This document shows, one piece after another, positions 39,334-48,096 of a DNA stretch of 64,000 nt; positions within the stretch are counted from its first letter, which is position 1; the number at the start of each line of letters is the position of its first letter. Origin of the DNA: Rouxiella badensis (GTDB taxonomy: Bacteria > Pseudomonadota > Gammaproteobacteria > Enterobacterales > Enterobacteriaceae); the NCBI RefSeq assembly GCF_002093665.1, contig NZ_MRWE01000007.1, positions 1 through 64,000 of the forward strand. Direction: 5' to 3'. The position numbers and the translations under genes are program-made. The notes below the pieces were generated by a model. It did no database searches. It had not been told where the DNA came from and saw only the letters and a program-made list of their open reading frames with translations.

Positions 39334-40163
39334 ACAACGACTGGATAGACGTGCGTCATTCGCCCGAGTACCAGATTGAAACTATTCATGCGCATTTTGA
39401 GGGGCACGCCTACGACGCACACTGGCATGACAGTTATCTGGTTGGCGTCACGCAGCAGGGCACACAGCAGTTTCACTGCCGACGTAATAAAATCACCAGC
39501 ACGCCCGGTGACATCTTTTTGCTCGAACCTGGCGAGATACATGACGGTGACGCTCCAATAGAGGGCGGATTCACTTACCAGACCTTTTATCTCAGCCCCG
39601 AATGGCTCGACCGTGAAATTCGTCACCTGTTTCACGACACGCCGAGCAGCTATGAACTTTCATTTGCGAAAACATTAAACAGCGACCCCCGACTGGCGCA
39701 GGCCATCGCACAGACTTTTCAACTGCTGCATTTTGGCGAATTCAGAATTGTGCAACAAAGTGCGCTCGATAATCTGTTAGCGCATTTGGCTCCGCATATC
39801 CATTGGCGTGCCGAGGCGTCAGCGGCGCACCTTGCTTTGGGCTGCGCTCATCTGGCCCGTGAATATATGCATGCGCATTTGAATGAGGACCTGTCGCTGC
39901 AGGAGCTGGCCGCTGCAACAGGCACTGATCGATTCACGCTGACGCGCGCCTTTAAGCAGGCCTTTGGTATAGCGCCGCATGCTTATCTGGTGCAGTTGAG
40001 ACTGGCCGAGGCGCGCATCAGACTGTCGCAGGGCGAAAAACCTGTCCAGGTTGCCGCAGAGCTTGGTTTTGCTGACCAGAGCCATCTGGGGCGCTGGTTC
40101 CGCCGCGCCTATCGCCTGTCTCCGGCGCAATATCGGCAAATCTGCACAAATCTTCCAGACTAG
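39330..40163 (+). CDS. AraC-family transcriptional regulator
   Basis: 277 residues. The N-terminal cupin (HAYDAHWHDSYLVGV, then FLLEPGEIHDGDA, about 28-75) would bind a ligand. The C-terminal AraC DNA-binding domain has two HTH motifs (LQELAAATGTDRFTLTRAFK and VQVAAELGFADQSHLGRWFR, about 190-265). Its ATGA overlap with the XRE gene suggests co-transcription. A DUF2000 gene follows, a recurring neighbour of this AraC group. Target and ligand unknown. Confidence 0.87.
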   Translation: MNNDWIDVRHSPEYQIETIHAHFEGHAYDAHWHDSYLVGVTQQGTQQFHCRRNKITSTPGDIFLLEPGEIHDGDAPIEGGFTYQTFYLSPEWLDREIRHLFHDTPSSYELSFAKTLNSDPRLAQAIAQTFQLLHFGEFRIVQQSALDNLLAHLAPHIHWRAEASAAHLALGCAHLAREYMHAHLNEDLSLQELAAATGTDRFTLTRAFKQAFGIAPHAYLVQLRLAEARIRLSQGEKPVQVAAELGFADQSHLGRWFRRAYRLSPAQYRQICTNLPD

Positions 40164-40217
40164 CGATACGCTATCATTGACAATCGGTTTTTATTCGTTA
40201 AATGGAGTAAAACCGTA

Positions 40218-40667
40218 ATGTCAGTCTCCTCTATCACGACTTCCCCGCTAAGTGAACCGACTCAGCCTGAACGTCTGGTGATCGTCCTGAATGAAAGTCT
40301 TCCGGCAGGAAAAGCCGCTAATGCGGCGGCGGTGCTAGCAATGACGCTAGGCCAGCGTCATCCTGAATTAATCGGTTCACCTCTCGAAATTGCAGACGGA
40401 AAAACCTATCCCGGACTCACGCCGTTGGGCATCAGTGTGCTGAGCGGAAGTGACGAAGATCTCAAATCGGTGTTAGTCAATGGCACGTCGCATGGCTGCG
40501 ATATAACCGTTTTTCCCCTTGAAGGTCAACAAACTACGCACTACGAGGCCTTCCTTGAGGCGGTCGCTTTGCAGACAGAAGGGAGTCTTCAACTGCTGGG
40601 AATTGCCCTCGCCGGAGAGAAAAAATCGGTACGAAAAGTGGTCGGCAAGCTCAAGCTTTTTGCCTGA
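40218..40667 (+). CDS. DUF2000-family protein
   Basis: 149 residues, soluble. ERLVIVLNESLPAGKAANAAAVLAMTLGQ is the DUF2000 N-terminal pattern; the fold is like peptidyl-tRNA hydrolase II, but no experimental function is known for the family. The N-terminal 17 residues are Ser/Thr-rich and variable. It is 55 bases downstream of the AraC gene and may be co-transcribed or regulated by it. A terminator follows directly. Confidence 0.75.
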   Translation: MSVSSITTSPLSEPTQPERLVIVLNESLPAGKAANAAAVLAMTLGQRHPELIGSPLEIADGKTYPGLTPLGISVLSGSDEDLKSVLVNGTSHGCDITVFPLEGQQTTHYEAFLEAVALQTEGSLQLLGIALAGEKKSVRKVVGKLKLFA

Positions 40668-40687
40668 AATTTGAGATTGATCACGAG

Positions 40688-40713
40688 CATCCCCAAGAGT
40701 GTTGGGGATGTTT
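40688..40713 (+). terminator. Terminator after the DUF2000 gene
   Basis: CATCCCCAA with its complement (40688-40696, 40702-40710), loop GAGTG, followed by TTT. The T-run is short. The rest of the region up to ansP (40714-40969) shows no gene and no convincing promoter hexamers. Confidence 0.65.
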
Positions 40714-40969
40714 CGGTCAATATATCGACTATATGGCAAAATATCGTACTGATAAGCGCATTTATAACGATTTAAAATGAGGTTTTTTTTGCCTCAATCC
40801 AAGAGAATAGGGTAGCATCTTCCGCCGTCGCCGAATTTAACCCCTCGTTAACCTCGGTTGGTCAAGAATAATACAGTGGCGATAAGCCACGACAGGCGTC
40901 AGCAATTGCAATCGTTTGCTCATGTTGAAGGCCGAGCGTGAAAGAATTCTTTTGGAGAACAGGTAAGAA

Positions 40970-42439
40970 ATGAAACGACATAAAAAAACTGCGGAAGAAC
41001 AACACGCAGCCAAAAGGCGTTGGCTGGATTCTCATGAGGATGGTTATCACAAGAGTATGGGCAATCGTCAGGTGCAGATGATTGCTATCGGTGGCTCTAT
41101 CGGTACCGGTCTGTTTTTAGGCGCCGGTGCGCGTCTGCAAATGGCGGGTCCGGCGCTGGCGCTGGTCTATCTGGTTTGCGGTATCTTCTCATTCTTCATT
41201 CTGCGCGCATTGGGCGAACTGGTCCTGCACCGTCCAACCAGCGGCAGCTTTGTTTCCTACGCCCGTGAATTCCTTGGCGAAAAAGCCTCCTACGTGGCGG
41301 GCTGGATGTATTTCCTCAACTGGGCGATGACCGGTATCGTGGATATCACGGCGGTTGCGCTATATATGCACTACTGGGGCACCTTCAGCGACGTTCCACA
41401 GTGGATGTTTGCGCTCGGTGCACTGGCCATCGTCGCCACCATGAACATGATTGGCGTGAAGTGGTTTGCCGAAATGGAGTTCTGGTTTGCGCTGATTAAA
41501 GTGGCAGCCATCGCTATCTTCCTGATGGTGGGGGTGGTCTTCCTCGGCAGCGGCAAAGAGCTGGCGGGTCAACCTACCGGCTTACATCTGATTACCGACA
41601 ACGGCGGTATCTTCCCACACGGGCTGCTGCCAGCGTTGGTGCTAGTCCAGGGGGTAGTCTTTGCCTTTGCGGCTATCGAACTGGTCGGTACTGCTGCGGG
41701 CGAAACCAAAGAGCCTGAGAAAATCCTGCCTAAGGCTATCAACAGCGTTATCTGGCGTATTGCACTGTTCTACGTCGGTTCTGTGGTGCTGCTGGTGCTG
41801 TTGTTGCCATGGAACGCCTATCAGGCCGGTCAGAGCCCGTTCGTGACCTTCTTCAGCAAACTGGGTGTCCCTTACATCGGTACCATCATGAACATCGTGG
41901 TGCTGTCTGCGGCACTGTCGAGCCTGAATTCAGGCCTGTACTCGACCGGGCGTATTCTACGTTCGCTGTCGATGGGCGGTTCTGCGCCTAAGTTCATGTC
42001 AAAAATGAGCAAGCAACAGGTTCCTTACGCCGGTATTCTGGTCACTGTTGCAATATACATCGTGGGTGTGGTGCTGAACTACTACGTGCCCTCACAGGTG
42101 TTTGAAATCGTTCTGAACATCGCATCGCTGGGTATTCTGAGCTCATGGGGCTTCATCGTGGTTTGTCAGATGAAACTGCGTAAGGCTATCAGAGAAGGCA
42201 AGGCGAAGGACGTTTCGTTCAAGATGCCAGGTGCACCGTTCACCTCATGGCTGACGCTCCTGTTCCTGTTCAGCGTGCTGGTGCTGATGGCCTTCGACTA
42301 TCCGAACGGGACTTATACCGTGGCGACTATTCCTGCACTGGTGATTCTGCTGGTACTGGGTTGGTTCGGTCTGCGTAAACGCGCAGCGGAAGTGAAAGAG
42401 CTTGAGAAAGAACACGCAGAGACGTTTGAAGCGAAGTAA
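40970..42439 (+). CDS. ansP: L-asparagine permease
   Basis: 489 residues, APC amino acid permease with 12 helices. It follows E. coli AnsP closely throughout, e.g. AAKRRWLDSHEDGYHKSMGNRQVQ before TM1, the TM1 motif AIGGSIGTGLFLGAGARLQ and GVKWFAEMEFWFALIKV. It imports asparagine with protons. TTGGAGAAC precedes the start. The C-terminus (EKEHAETFEAK) is shorter than in E. coli. It is a monocistronic unit with its own terminator. Confidence 0.95.
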   Translation: MKRHKKTAEEQHAAKRRWLDSHEDGYHKSMGNRQVQMIAIGGSIGTGLFLGAGARLQMAGPALALVYLVCGIFSFFILRALGELVLHRPTSGSFVSYAREFLGEKASYVAGWMYFLNWAMTGIVDITAVALYMHYWGTFSDVPQWMFALGALAIVATMNMIGVKWFAEMEFWFALIKVAAIAIFLMVGVVFLGSGKELAGQPTGLHLITDNGGIFPHGLLPALVLVQGVVFAFAAIELVGTAAGETKEPEKILPKAINSVIWRIALFYVGSVVLLVLLLPWNAYQAGQSPFVTFFSKLGVPYIGTIMNIVVLSAALSSLNSGLYSTGRILRSLSMGGSAPKFMSKMSKQQVPYAGILVTVAIYIVGVVLNYYVPSQVFEIVLNIASLGILSSWGFIVVCQMKLRKAIREGKAKDVSFKMPGAPFTSWLTLLFLFSVLVLMAFDYPNGTYTVATIPALVILLVLGWFGLRKRAAEVKELEKEHAETFEAK

Positions 42440-42458
42440 TCGACGATTCTGTATGAAG

Positions 42459-42494
42459 AAAAACGGCCCCCTGCGTGCAGGAGGCCGTTTTTTT
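42459..42494. terminator. Bidirectional terminator between ansP and the FAH gene
   Basis: AAAAACGGCC pairs with GGCCGTTTTT (42459-42468, 42483-42492) and encloses a second stem CCTGC/GCAGG. A- and T-runs on both sides serve both convergent genes. Confidence 0.85.
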
Positions 42495-43191
42495 ATGGCT
42501 TGGCGCTCAGCGTGAAGCTGAACTCACCGATGCCTTCAATGCCCCCCGAGACCACATCGCCCGGCTGGACAGCACCGACACCCGATGGCGTACCGGTAAA
42601 AATCACGTCGCCCGGCTGGAGCTCTACCGACTGCGACAAATAGCTGATAACGTCGGCAACCTGCCAGATTTGGTCGCCCAAGTCACCTGTCTGACGCGTC
42701 TCGCCATTCACCGCCAGCCAGATTTTTCCGCTGGCCGGATGGCCAATTTTACTGACAGGCAGCAGCGCATTTGCCGGAGCCGAATGATCAAAACCTTTGG
42801 CGAAATCCCATGGACGACCCATTTTCTTGGCCGTAGCCTGCAGGTCACGACGCGTCAAATCTACCCCCACCGTATAACCCCAAACGTGGCTCAGCGCCTC
42901 TTCAGGTGAAATATTCTTCCCGCCTTTACTCAGTGCAACGACCAGTTCAACTTCATGGTGCAGGTCTGAGGTCAAAGGAGGATAGGGTACTTCACCCTGA
43001 GCGGGCACGACGGCATCGGCCGGTTTCGAGAAAAAGAACGGCGGTTCGCGGTCCGGATCGTGACCCATTTCACGCGCGTGCTCCGAGTAATTGCGGCCTA
43101 CGCAGTAAACGCGACGTAATGGGAAACGAGCATCTTGTCCTTCTATTGCCAGTGAAGCGGCTTCCGGTACGGGGATAACAAATTCAGTCAT
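42493..43191 (-). CDS. Fumarylacetoacetate hydrolase-family protein
   Basis: 232 residues from ATG 43191; a GTG two codons earlier exists. The FAH fold shows in [15 protein letters not shown], the metal-site motif [24 protein letters not shown] and [19 protein letters not shown]. Family members are fumarylpyruvate, acylpyruvate or oxaloacetate hydrolases/decarboxylases; the substrate cannot be fixed here, though size and FSKPADA match the acylpyruvase group. There are no catabolic genes next to it to help. It is convergent with ansP. Confidence 0.85.
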   Translation of the reverse strand: MTEFVIPVPEAASLAIEGQDARFPLRRVYCVGRNYSEHAREMGHDPDREPPFFFSKPADAVVPAQGEVPYPPLTSDLHHEVELVVALSKGGKNISPEEALSHVWGYTVGVDLTRRDLQATAKKMGRPWDFAKGFDHSAPANALLPVSKIGHPASGKIWLAVNGETRQTGDLGDQIWQVADVISYLSQSVELQPGDVIFTGTPSGVGAVQPGDVVSGGIEGIGEFSFTLSAKP

Positions 43192-43344
43192 TTTCACTCT
43201 GCCATGGTTTAGTGTTTTGACCAGCGGTCATAACAGGGAGGATAAAAGTAGATGTTAAAAAACTGTAGTAATAAGTTTATCCAATGTAACCAGTGTCTCC
43301 GCCGCTTGCAACGAGGGCAGTTGTAAGGACTCATTAATCAAGGA

Positions 43345-44136
43345 TTAACGATAACGCGGGGCCGCATGACTCTGTAAAAACTCCGGCAGTAATGCCTTGC
43401 GTGCACCGTCCAGTGCCAGCCATTTATTATCATCCTGCAGCGGAGGGATGGTGACGGCTTCTTTCTGGTCAAAGCCTGCCAATGCCGCATCGACCAGTTC
43501 TCCAACCTCCATCACGCCCGGAACTTCATCAATATTTTTGCCGCCTTTCTCCCAGATATCGGTGCGCGTTGCTGCGGGTAGCACGGCCTGGAAATAGACC
43601 CCGCGATCGGCAAGCTCAACCTGAAGCGACTGGGTGAAGGTGAGAACGAACGCTTTGCTCGCCGCATACACCGGGCCGCTGATTTCAGGCGCCAGCGCCA
43701 GCACAGAGGCAATATTGATAATCGCGCCGTTTTTGTGAGTCTGTAGTCCGTCGAGCGCCACGCGGGAAAGGCGTGCCAGTGAGGTCACGTTCAAACGGAT
43801 AAGCTCATCGATGGCGTCAGCATCGGCATCGGTAAATTTACCCGGCAGGACCGATCCCGCGTTATTTACAAGCAGTGAGATAGCCGGGGTATCGCGGATA
43901 AGCTGTTCAACGCTTGCCAGGCTGGTGGCACGGGTAAGATCGGCGGGGAAAACGCGCACGTTGACGCCGGTTTTGCCGCTGAGCTGGGCGGCCAGGTTTT
44001 CCATTTTGGCGGCGTCGCGGGCGACCAGAATAAGATCATACCCGCGATGAGCCAGTCGATCGGCATAGGTTGCGCCGATACCGGTGGATGCGCCAGTGAT
44101 AAGCGCTAAAGGTTTAGACTGTGTTGTCTGAGTCAT
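43345..44136 (-). CDS. SDR-family oxidoreductase
   Basis: 263 residues, classical SDR. TGASTGIGATYADRLAHRG (14-32), the NNAGS segment and YAASKAFVLTFTQSL with Y-x-x-x-K are all intact. It is divergent from an HxlR regulator with 130 bp between, in which two 17-bp palindromes lie, so it is probably the HxlR target. Such HxlR-SDR pairs respond to quinones or aldehydes in other bacteria; substrate unknown here. Confidence 0.85.
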   Translation of the reverse strand: MTQTTQSKPLALITGASTGIGATYADRLAHRGYDLILVARDAAKMENLAAQLSGKTGVNVRVFPADLTRATSLASVEQLIRDTPAISLLVNNAGSVLPGKFTDADADAIDELIRLNVTSLARLSRVALDGLQTHKNGAIINIASVLALAPEISGPVYAASKAFVLTFTQSLQVELADRGVYFQAVLPAATRTDIWEKGGKNIDEVPGVMEVGELVDAALAGFDQKEAVTIPPLQDDNKWLALDGARKALLPEFLQSHAAPRYR

Positions 44137-44183
44137 GGTGTGTTTCCTCTGTTCTCGTCATTGCCAGGTTGAATGAATCATGG

Positions 44184-44237
44184 GGTTTCATTATTAAACC
44201 AGATGATTTTTAGCACCGGAGGTTTTATAATGCAACC
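44184..44237. promoter_or_regulatory. Two tandem palindromes, candidate HxlR operators
   Basis: GGTTTCATTATTAAACC (44184-44200) and GGTTTTATAATGCAACC (44221-44237): the same imperfect palindrome twice, 37 bp start to start, between the divergent SDR and HxlR genes. Confidence 0.55.
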
Positions 44238-44266
44238 AGATTAGGTTTCGCAGCACGGAGTGATAA

Positions 44267-44719
44267 ATGAAACGCACCAGTTTTAACGACAGTGTGTGCC
44301 CGATCGCGCGTTCGCTTGACCTGATAGGCGACTGGTGGACTCTGCTTATCGTGCGAGATGCGCTGGGGGGCATTAAACGCTTCAGTGAGTTTCAGCGTAG
44401 TCTGGGGGCGGCTAAAAATATCCTCAGTTCGCGGCTGAAAACGCTGGTTGCGGAGGGCATTCTCGAGATTGGACCGGCGTCTGACGGCTCCGCCTATCAG
44501 GAGTATGTTTTAACGCAAAAAGGTAAGGAGCTGTATCCGATCCTGATAGCGTTGGGACAGTGGGGAAATCAGTATCTGTTTGCTGAAGACGAGGCCTGTA
44601 GCCGTGCGGTAGACAGGTTGAATTTGCAGCCTATCGAGCCGATAAGGTTGCACGCGAAGGATGGCAGGGTGCTAGGCGCGGAAGACATTCAGGTGATCCC
44701 CGGCAATAGCGGTGAGTAA
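44267..44719 (+). CDS. HxlR-family winged-helix regulator
   Basis: 150 residues. The HxlR pattern VCPIARSLDLIGDWWTLLIVRDALGGIKRFSEF starts at residue 10; Cys11 is the conserved N-terminal cysteine that in HypR/YodB-type members senses electrophiles or disulfide stress. The recognition helix is near ILSSRLKTLVAEGIL. The C-terminal 50 residues extend beyond the usual 110-residue HxlR core. It is divergent from the SDR at 43345-44136; autoregulation and SDR control are likely. Confidence 0.87.
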   Translation: MKRTSFNDSVCPIARSLDLIGDWWTLLIVRDALGGIKRFSEFQRSLGAAKNILSSRLKTLVAEGILEIGPASDGSAYQEYVLTQKGKELYPILIALGQWGNQYLFAEDEACSRAVDRLNLQPIEPIRLHAKDGRVLGAEDIQVIPGNSGE

Positions 44720-44759
44720 AAACTGATTCAGCGTTCAATGCTAAAATCAGGTTTTACTC
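44714..44759. terminator. Terminator-like inverted repeat between HxlR and MocR genes
   Basis: GAGTAAAAACTGATT (44714-44728) and AATCAGGTTTTACTC (44745-44759) pair except one position, with a 16-base loop. It begins inside the last codons of the HxlR gene. Confidence 0.55.
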
Positions 44760-44794
44760 AGTTCTTACTCAGAGTGGAGCAGCGCGAAAGTGTG

Positions 44795-46213
44795 CTAACC
44801 GTTTTCCATCATTTGATGAATCACCTCGCCGACGCGTTTGATAGCCGGTTCGTGGATCTTCTCATCGAGCTGAGAATAGTTTAGCCGCAGGCAGTTACGG
44901 TATTTCCCTGAGGCAGAAAATATCGAGCCGACGGAAATTTGAATCTTCTCAGGTTCCAACAGACGGTTAAGCTTCTGTGTATCAATCTTCTCATCCAGTT
45001 CGACCCACAGTAAAAATCCGCCCTGCGGACGGCTGACGCGCACGCCTTCTGGGAAATAACGAATCACCCAGTCGGTCATGACACAGAGGTTTTGCTGATA
45101 CTGTTGGCGAATACGGCGCAAATGAGTTTGGTAATACCCTTCCTTGATAAAATCGGCAATGGCCAGCTGCGGATGGGTGGCGCTTGCGCCGGTACCGATG
45201 TATTTCATGTGCAGTGCGCGATCGCGGTAACGGCCTGGGGCAATCCAGCCCATGCGCAGACCGGGGGCCAAAGTTTTAGAAAATGAGCTGCACAGCAGGA
45301 CGCGGCCGTCATCGTCGAATGAGTAGATTGTCGCGGGGCGCGGATACTGATAGGCCAGATCGCCATAAACGTCGTCTTCAATAATGGCGATGTCATAACA
45401 CTGTGCGAGCCGCAGCAGCGCCTTTTTGCGCTCATCGGGCATGTTGTAACCCAATGGATTATTGCAGTTTGGCGTAAGCTGGATGGCCTTGATGGGCCAC
45501 TGTTCGAGCGCCATTTCCAGCGCCTCAATGCTGATACCCGTGACCGGATCGGTCGGGATCTCCAGCGCCTTCATGCCAAAACCTTTCAGGGTCTGCATCG
45601 CGCCGTGGAAGCTCGGGGAATCTACCGCCACGATGTCGCCAAACTCACAAACGGAACGAATGGCAATCGACAGCGCCTCGTGACAGCCGGTGGTAATCAC
45701 CAGATTCTCGGCGTCGATACTGCTGCCGCTGTCGATCATCAAGCGTGCAATCTGATCGCGTAGCTCTTTCGAACCGTCGATTAAATCATAATAAAGCGCG
45801 CTCAGGTCGGTACGTTGTGCGACCTTAACCAAGGCACGGCTGAGGGGTCTTAGGCTGGGCAGGGTCAGGTCAGGTGTGCCGCCGCCAAGCGCTATCATAC
45901 CGGGGATAACGCGGCTGGTAATTTGGGCCAGCACCTGATCCCACTGAGAGATATCGACGGGGCGTTGCGGCGTGCGGCATACGGCCGGCAGCCCCGGCAG
46001 GCGTTTACTGGCCGAGACAAAGTAGCCGGACTTTGGGCGCGCCTCAACCAGAAGCCGGTCCTCAAGCATCCTATAGGCCTGTTGCACGGTGCTGACGCTG
46101 ACGCCGTGCTCGTTGCTTAACATGCGGACCGAAGGCAGACGCTGGCCCGAAGGATAGAGTCCCTGTTCGATGCGCTCACCCAAAACGTTGGCTAAATGCT
46201 CATAGCGATTCAT
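44795..46213 (-). CDS. MocR/GntR-type regulator with aminotransferase domain (YdcR-like)
   Basis: 472 residues. An N-terminal GntR winged helix (NRYEHLANVLGERIEQGLYP to YRMLEDRLLVEARPKSGYFV, 1-66) is joined to a class I aminotransferase fold. The PLP lysine is K313 in CSSFSKTLAPGLRMGW. The length and layout are like E. coli YdcR and the GabR/PdxR regulators, where PLP or an external aldimine controls DNA binding. It is divergent from the DUF1127 gene; several CTGTA repeats lie in the space between. Target not evident. Confidence 0.87.
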   Translation of the reverse strand: MNRYEHLANVLGERIEQGLYPSGQRLPSVRMLSNEHGVSVSTVQQAYRMLEDRLLVEARPKSGYFVSASKRLPGLPAVCRTPQRPVDISQWDQVLAQITSRVIPGMIALGGGTPDLTLPSLRPLSRALVKVAQRTDLSALYYDLIDGSKELRDQIARLMIDSGSSIDAENLVITTGCHEALSIAIRSVCEFGDIVAVDSPSFHGAMQTLKGFGMKALEIPTDPVTGISIEALEMALEQWPIKAIQLTPNCNNPLGYNMPDERKKALLRLAQCYDIAIIEDDVYGDLAYQYPRPATIYSFDDDGRVLLCSSFSKTLAPGLRMGWIAPGRYRDRALHMKYIGTGASATHPQLAIADFIKEGYYQTHLRRIRQQYQQNLCVMTDWVIRYFPEGVRVSRPQGGFLLWVELDEKIDTQKLNRLLEPEKIQISVGSIFSASGKYRNCLRLNYSQLDEKIHEPAIKRVGEVIHQMMENG

Positions 46214-46365
46214 ATTGTCACCCGATAGCAGTACAGATAGGCATAATTTACGCCCAAATCTGTCTTTAAGGCGAGAACTGTATGCTGAAAATAATTAAAA
46301 ACTGAATCTGTATTGTTTTCTGCCGTTAATACATTCTGTGTGTAAGGGTTAACAGGAGGGCAAAG

Positions 46366-46683
46366 ATGAAAAGAATCAGTGATAGCGATCAATTTACCAC
46401 CAACGCGAGTGCTATTCAGCAAACGGCAGCCGACGCGTCTAAGCATGACGTTAGCGCGCAGTTAAGTGATAAATATCTTGATAACGGTGAATTAAAGCTC
46501 GGTTGGTGGAGAACATTTTTCACATCCTATGCAAACTGGCGTGAGCGCCGTCATACGATGAAAATACTGCGTGGACTCAGCAGCTGCCAGTTGAAAGATA
46601 TTGGTCTGTCATGCGGTGACGTTGATAAACTGTATGGCAACCGCAATGAGGATCGCAAGATTTGGCCAAATTGGCCTAAATAG
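46366..46683 (+). CDS. DUF1127 (YjiS-like) protein with long N-terminal extension
   Basis: 105 residues. The DUF1127 block WRERRHTMKILRGLSSCQLKDIGLSCGDV (about 58-86) is clear; this is an arginine-rich motif of roughly 45 residues. Small DUF1127 proteins in alphaproteobacteria affect RNA turnover and phosphate or carbon regulation, but enteric YjiS function is poorly known. The 50-residue extension before the domain is hydrophilic and unassigned. An AGGAGG site 5 bases from the ATG is near-perfect. It is divergent from the MocR gene. Confidence 0.8.
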   Translation: MKRISDSDQFTTNASAIQQTAADASKHDVSAQLSDKYLDNGELKLGWWRTFFTSYANWRERRHTMKILRGLSSCQLKDIGLSCGDVDKLYGNRNEDRKIWPNWPK

Positions 46684-46723
46684 GGGGGAGGATTGACCGA
46701 TCGTTCCATGGGTTCAAGAATTG

Positions 46724-46843
46724 GATCTTTAGGTCAAAATTTTTGGTTTCGAGTCTTAAAGGTCAAAGTCTTTTAGGTCAAATGTATGCGCCGCCCAGTA
46801 AGCGAAGCGCATGCTTTTGATCTTAGAGACCTTAAAAGACTTT
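46724..46843. repeat. Cluster of AGGTCAAA repeats and a long imperfect hairpin
   Basis: Three direct copies of a TCTT-N-AGGTCAAA unit start near 46724, 46752 and 46767. AAAGTCTTTTAGGTC (46765-46779) pairs with GACCTTAAAAGACTTT (46828-46843), and inside it ATGCGC (46786-46791) pairs with GCGCAT (46807-46812). It lies in the 214-bp gap after the DUF1127 gene. No coding potential. It is not an ERIC or REP match as far as I can tell. Confidence 0.5.
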
Positions 46844-46897
46844 GCAATAAACTCCCTCAAGCGCATTGGGTAGCCACCCAAACTCCCCACCGCTTAG

Positions 46898-47686
46898 TCA
46901 AGCCACCAGCACCTTTACGCCGACTGCCTCAAATGCAGCCTTGGATTCGGCGCTAATCCCGCTGTCGGTTATCAGATAATGAATCTTCGACCACTCGCAC
47001 GGCAGCGCAAACATCGACACTTTATCAATCTTGCTTGAATCAGCGACCACGTAAACCACGTTGGCCGACTGAATCATCGCGCTTTTTACTTTGATATCCG
47101 TCTCGCTAGGGAAGCTGAGGCCCGCGCGCGGTGAGATACAGGCCGTTGCCAGAAACAGCTTCTCGGCCAATACGTTCTCAAAAAAACTGGCCGCTTTTTC
47201 TCCCGAGGTCGAAAGAGTCGGAAACTTGAAAGTACCGCCGGTCAGCAAAATGTTAACGCCGGGCTCACCGCCGAGCTGTAGGGCGATATTCACCCCGGTA
47301 GTAATGACCGACAGACGTTTAATATGCCCAAGATGGTTGGCAATCGACGTGGTGGTGGTACCGGAATCGAGAATAATGGTGTCACCTGACTCGATAAAAC
47401 TGGCCGCCAGCTGTCCGATGGCGTCTTTTTCCCGCATCTGTGTCTGACGCTCGAGCAGCAGGGCGTGAGTATTTTGTTTGCCGTCCATTAGCGTCGCACC
47501 ACCGTGATAACGCTGAATAAATCCCTGTTTCTGCAGCACCCGCAGATCGGTTCGGATAGTCGCCTCGGTCAAGTTAAAGGCGTCAGTGAGCATTTTCACT
47601 GTGACGGTGCCATCTTCCCTGATCATTTCTAATATCTTGTCGCGACGATGCTGCATATCCGCCAATTGTTCGCTTTTGCTTTTCAA
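46898..47686 (-). CDS. DeoR-family repressor of the adjacent sugar operon
   Basis: 262 residues beginning at an unusual TTG: AAGGAG lies 8 bases upstream of it, while the first ATG (codon 11) has no such site. The N-terminal HTH runs RRDKILEMIREDGTVTVKML to TEATIRTDLRVLQKQGFIQRYHGGA (14-65). The C-terminal sugar-phosphate sensor domain has ILDSGTTTTSIANHL and LTGGTFKFPTLS. It is divergent from the transketolase-led operon with 410 bp between, and palindromes with TTTTCA/TGAAAA half-sites lie both in that space and across its own start. The inducer is expected to be a phosphorylated sugar of the pathway. Confidence 0.87.
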   Translation of the reverse strand: MKSKSEQLADMQHRRDKILEMIREDGTVTVKMLTDAFNLTEATIRTDLRVLQKQGFIQRYHGGATLMDGKQNTHALLLERQTQMREKDAIGQLAASFIESGDTIILDSGTTTTSIANHLGHIKRLSVITTGVNIALQLGGEPGVNILLTGGTFKFPTLSTSGEKAASFFENVLAEKLFLATACISPRAGLSFPSETDIKVKSAMIQSANVVYVVADSSKIDKVSMFALPCEWSKIHYLITDSGISAESKAAFEAVGVKVLVA

Positions 47687-47692
47687 TTGAAA
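47680..47692. promoter_or_regulatory. Second candidate DeoR-type operator, across the repressor start
   Basis: TTTTCAATTGAAA shares half-sites with the larger palindrome at 47826 and covers the TTG start codon. It would give direct autoregulation. Confidence 0.35.
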
Positions 47693-47825
47693 TACTCCTT
47701 ATCCGTTCACTGGCACCATTTTAGCGGCATAGGGCCGTTAAAACCTGCTTTAAAGCCAAATTATCGCGACATGATGAAAATAGTAACGTTGCAGCAGATC
47801 TAAAGCGAGGAGCAAAAAAACCTTT

Positions 47826-47849
47826 TTTGATTTTCATATGAAAATCAAA
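47826..47849. promoter_or_regulatory. 24-bp perfect palindrome, candidate DeoR operator
   Basis: TTTGATTTTCAT (47826-47837) followed directly by its exact complement. It is 140 bases upstream of the repressor start and 248 bases before the transketolase start. The rest of the 410-bp divergent region is AT-rich; TTGATC with TAAAAC (about 47970) is only a weak promoter candidate. Confidence 0.6.
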
Positions 47850-48096
47850 TCAGTGTTTTTGGTCATTATTCCTCGTATTACATAGTGTTATCATTTTTAA
47901 GAACAAGTCTTATTTATGTATATTTCTAATATTTAAGGATTTTAATAAAAAACCTGTTTTTGTATGAAACTTGATCAACCGCGCATTTTTCCCTAAAACG
48001 ATAATTTATAGTTTTATTCGAAAATGAGTTGCGCCGTTAGCGACACTGTTCATGGGGGCAGTAGAAAGTGAACGGCAAGGTCAAGACGAGGTAAAG

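Noticed and set aside
46724-46843. Short repeats considered as a CRISPR or ERIC element
   Set aside because: Unit spacing is irregular with no spacers, and the sequence does not match the ERIC ends.
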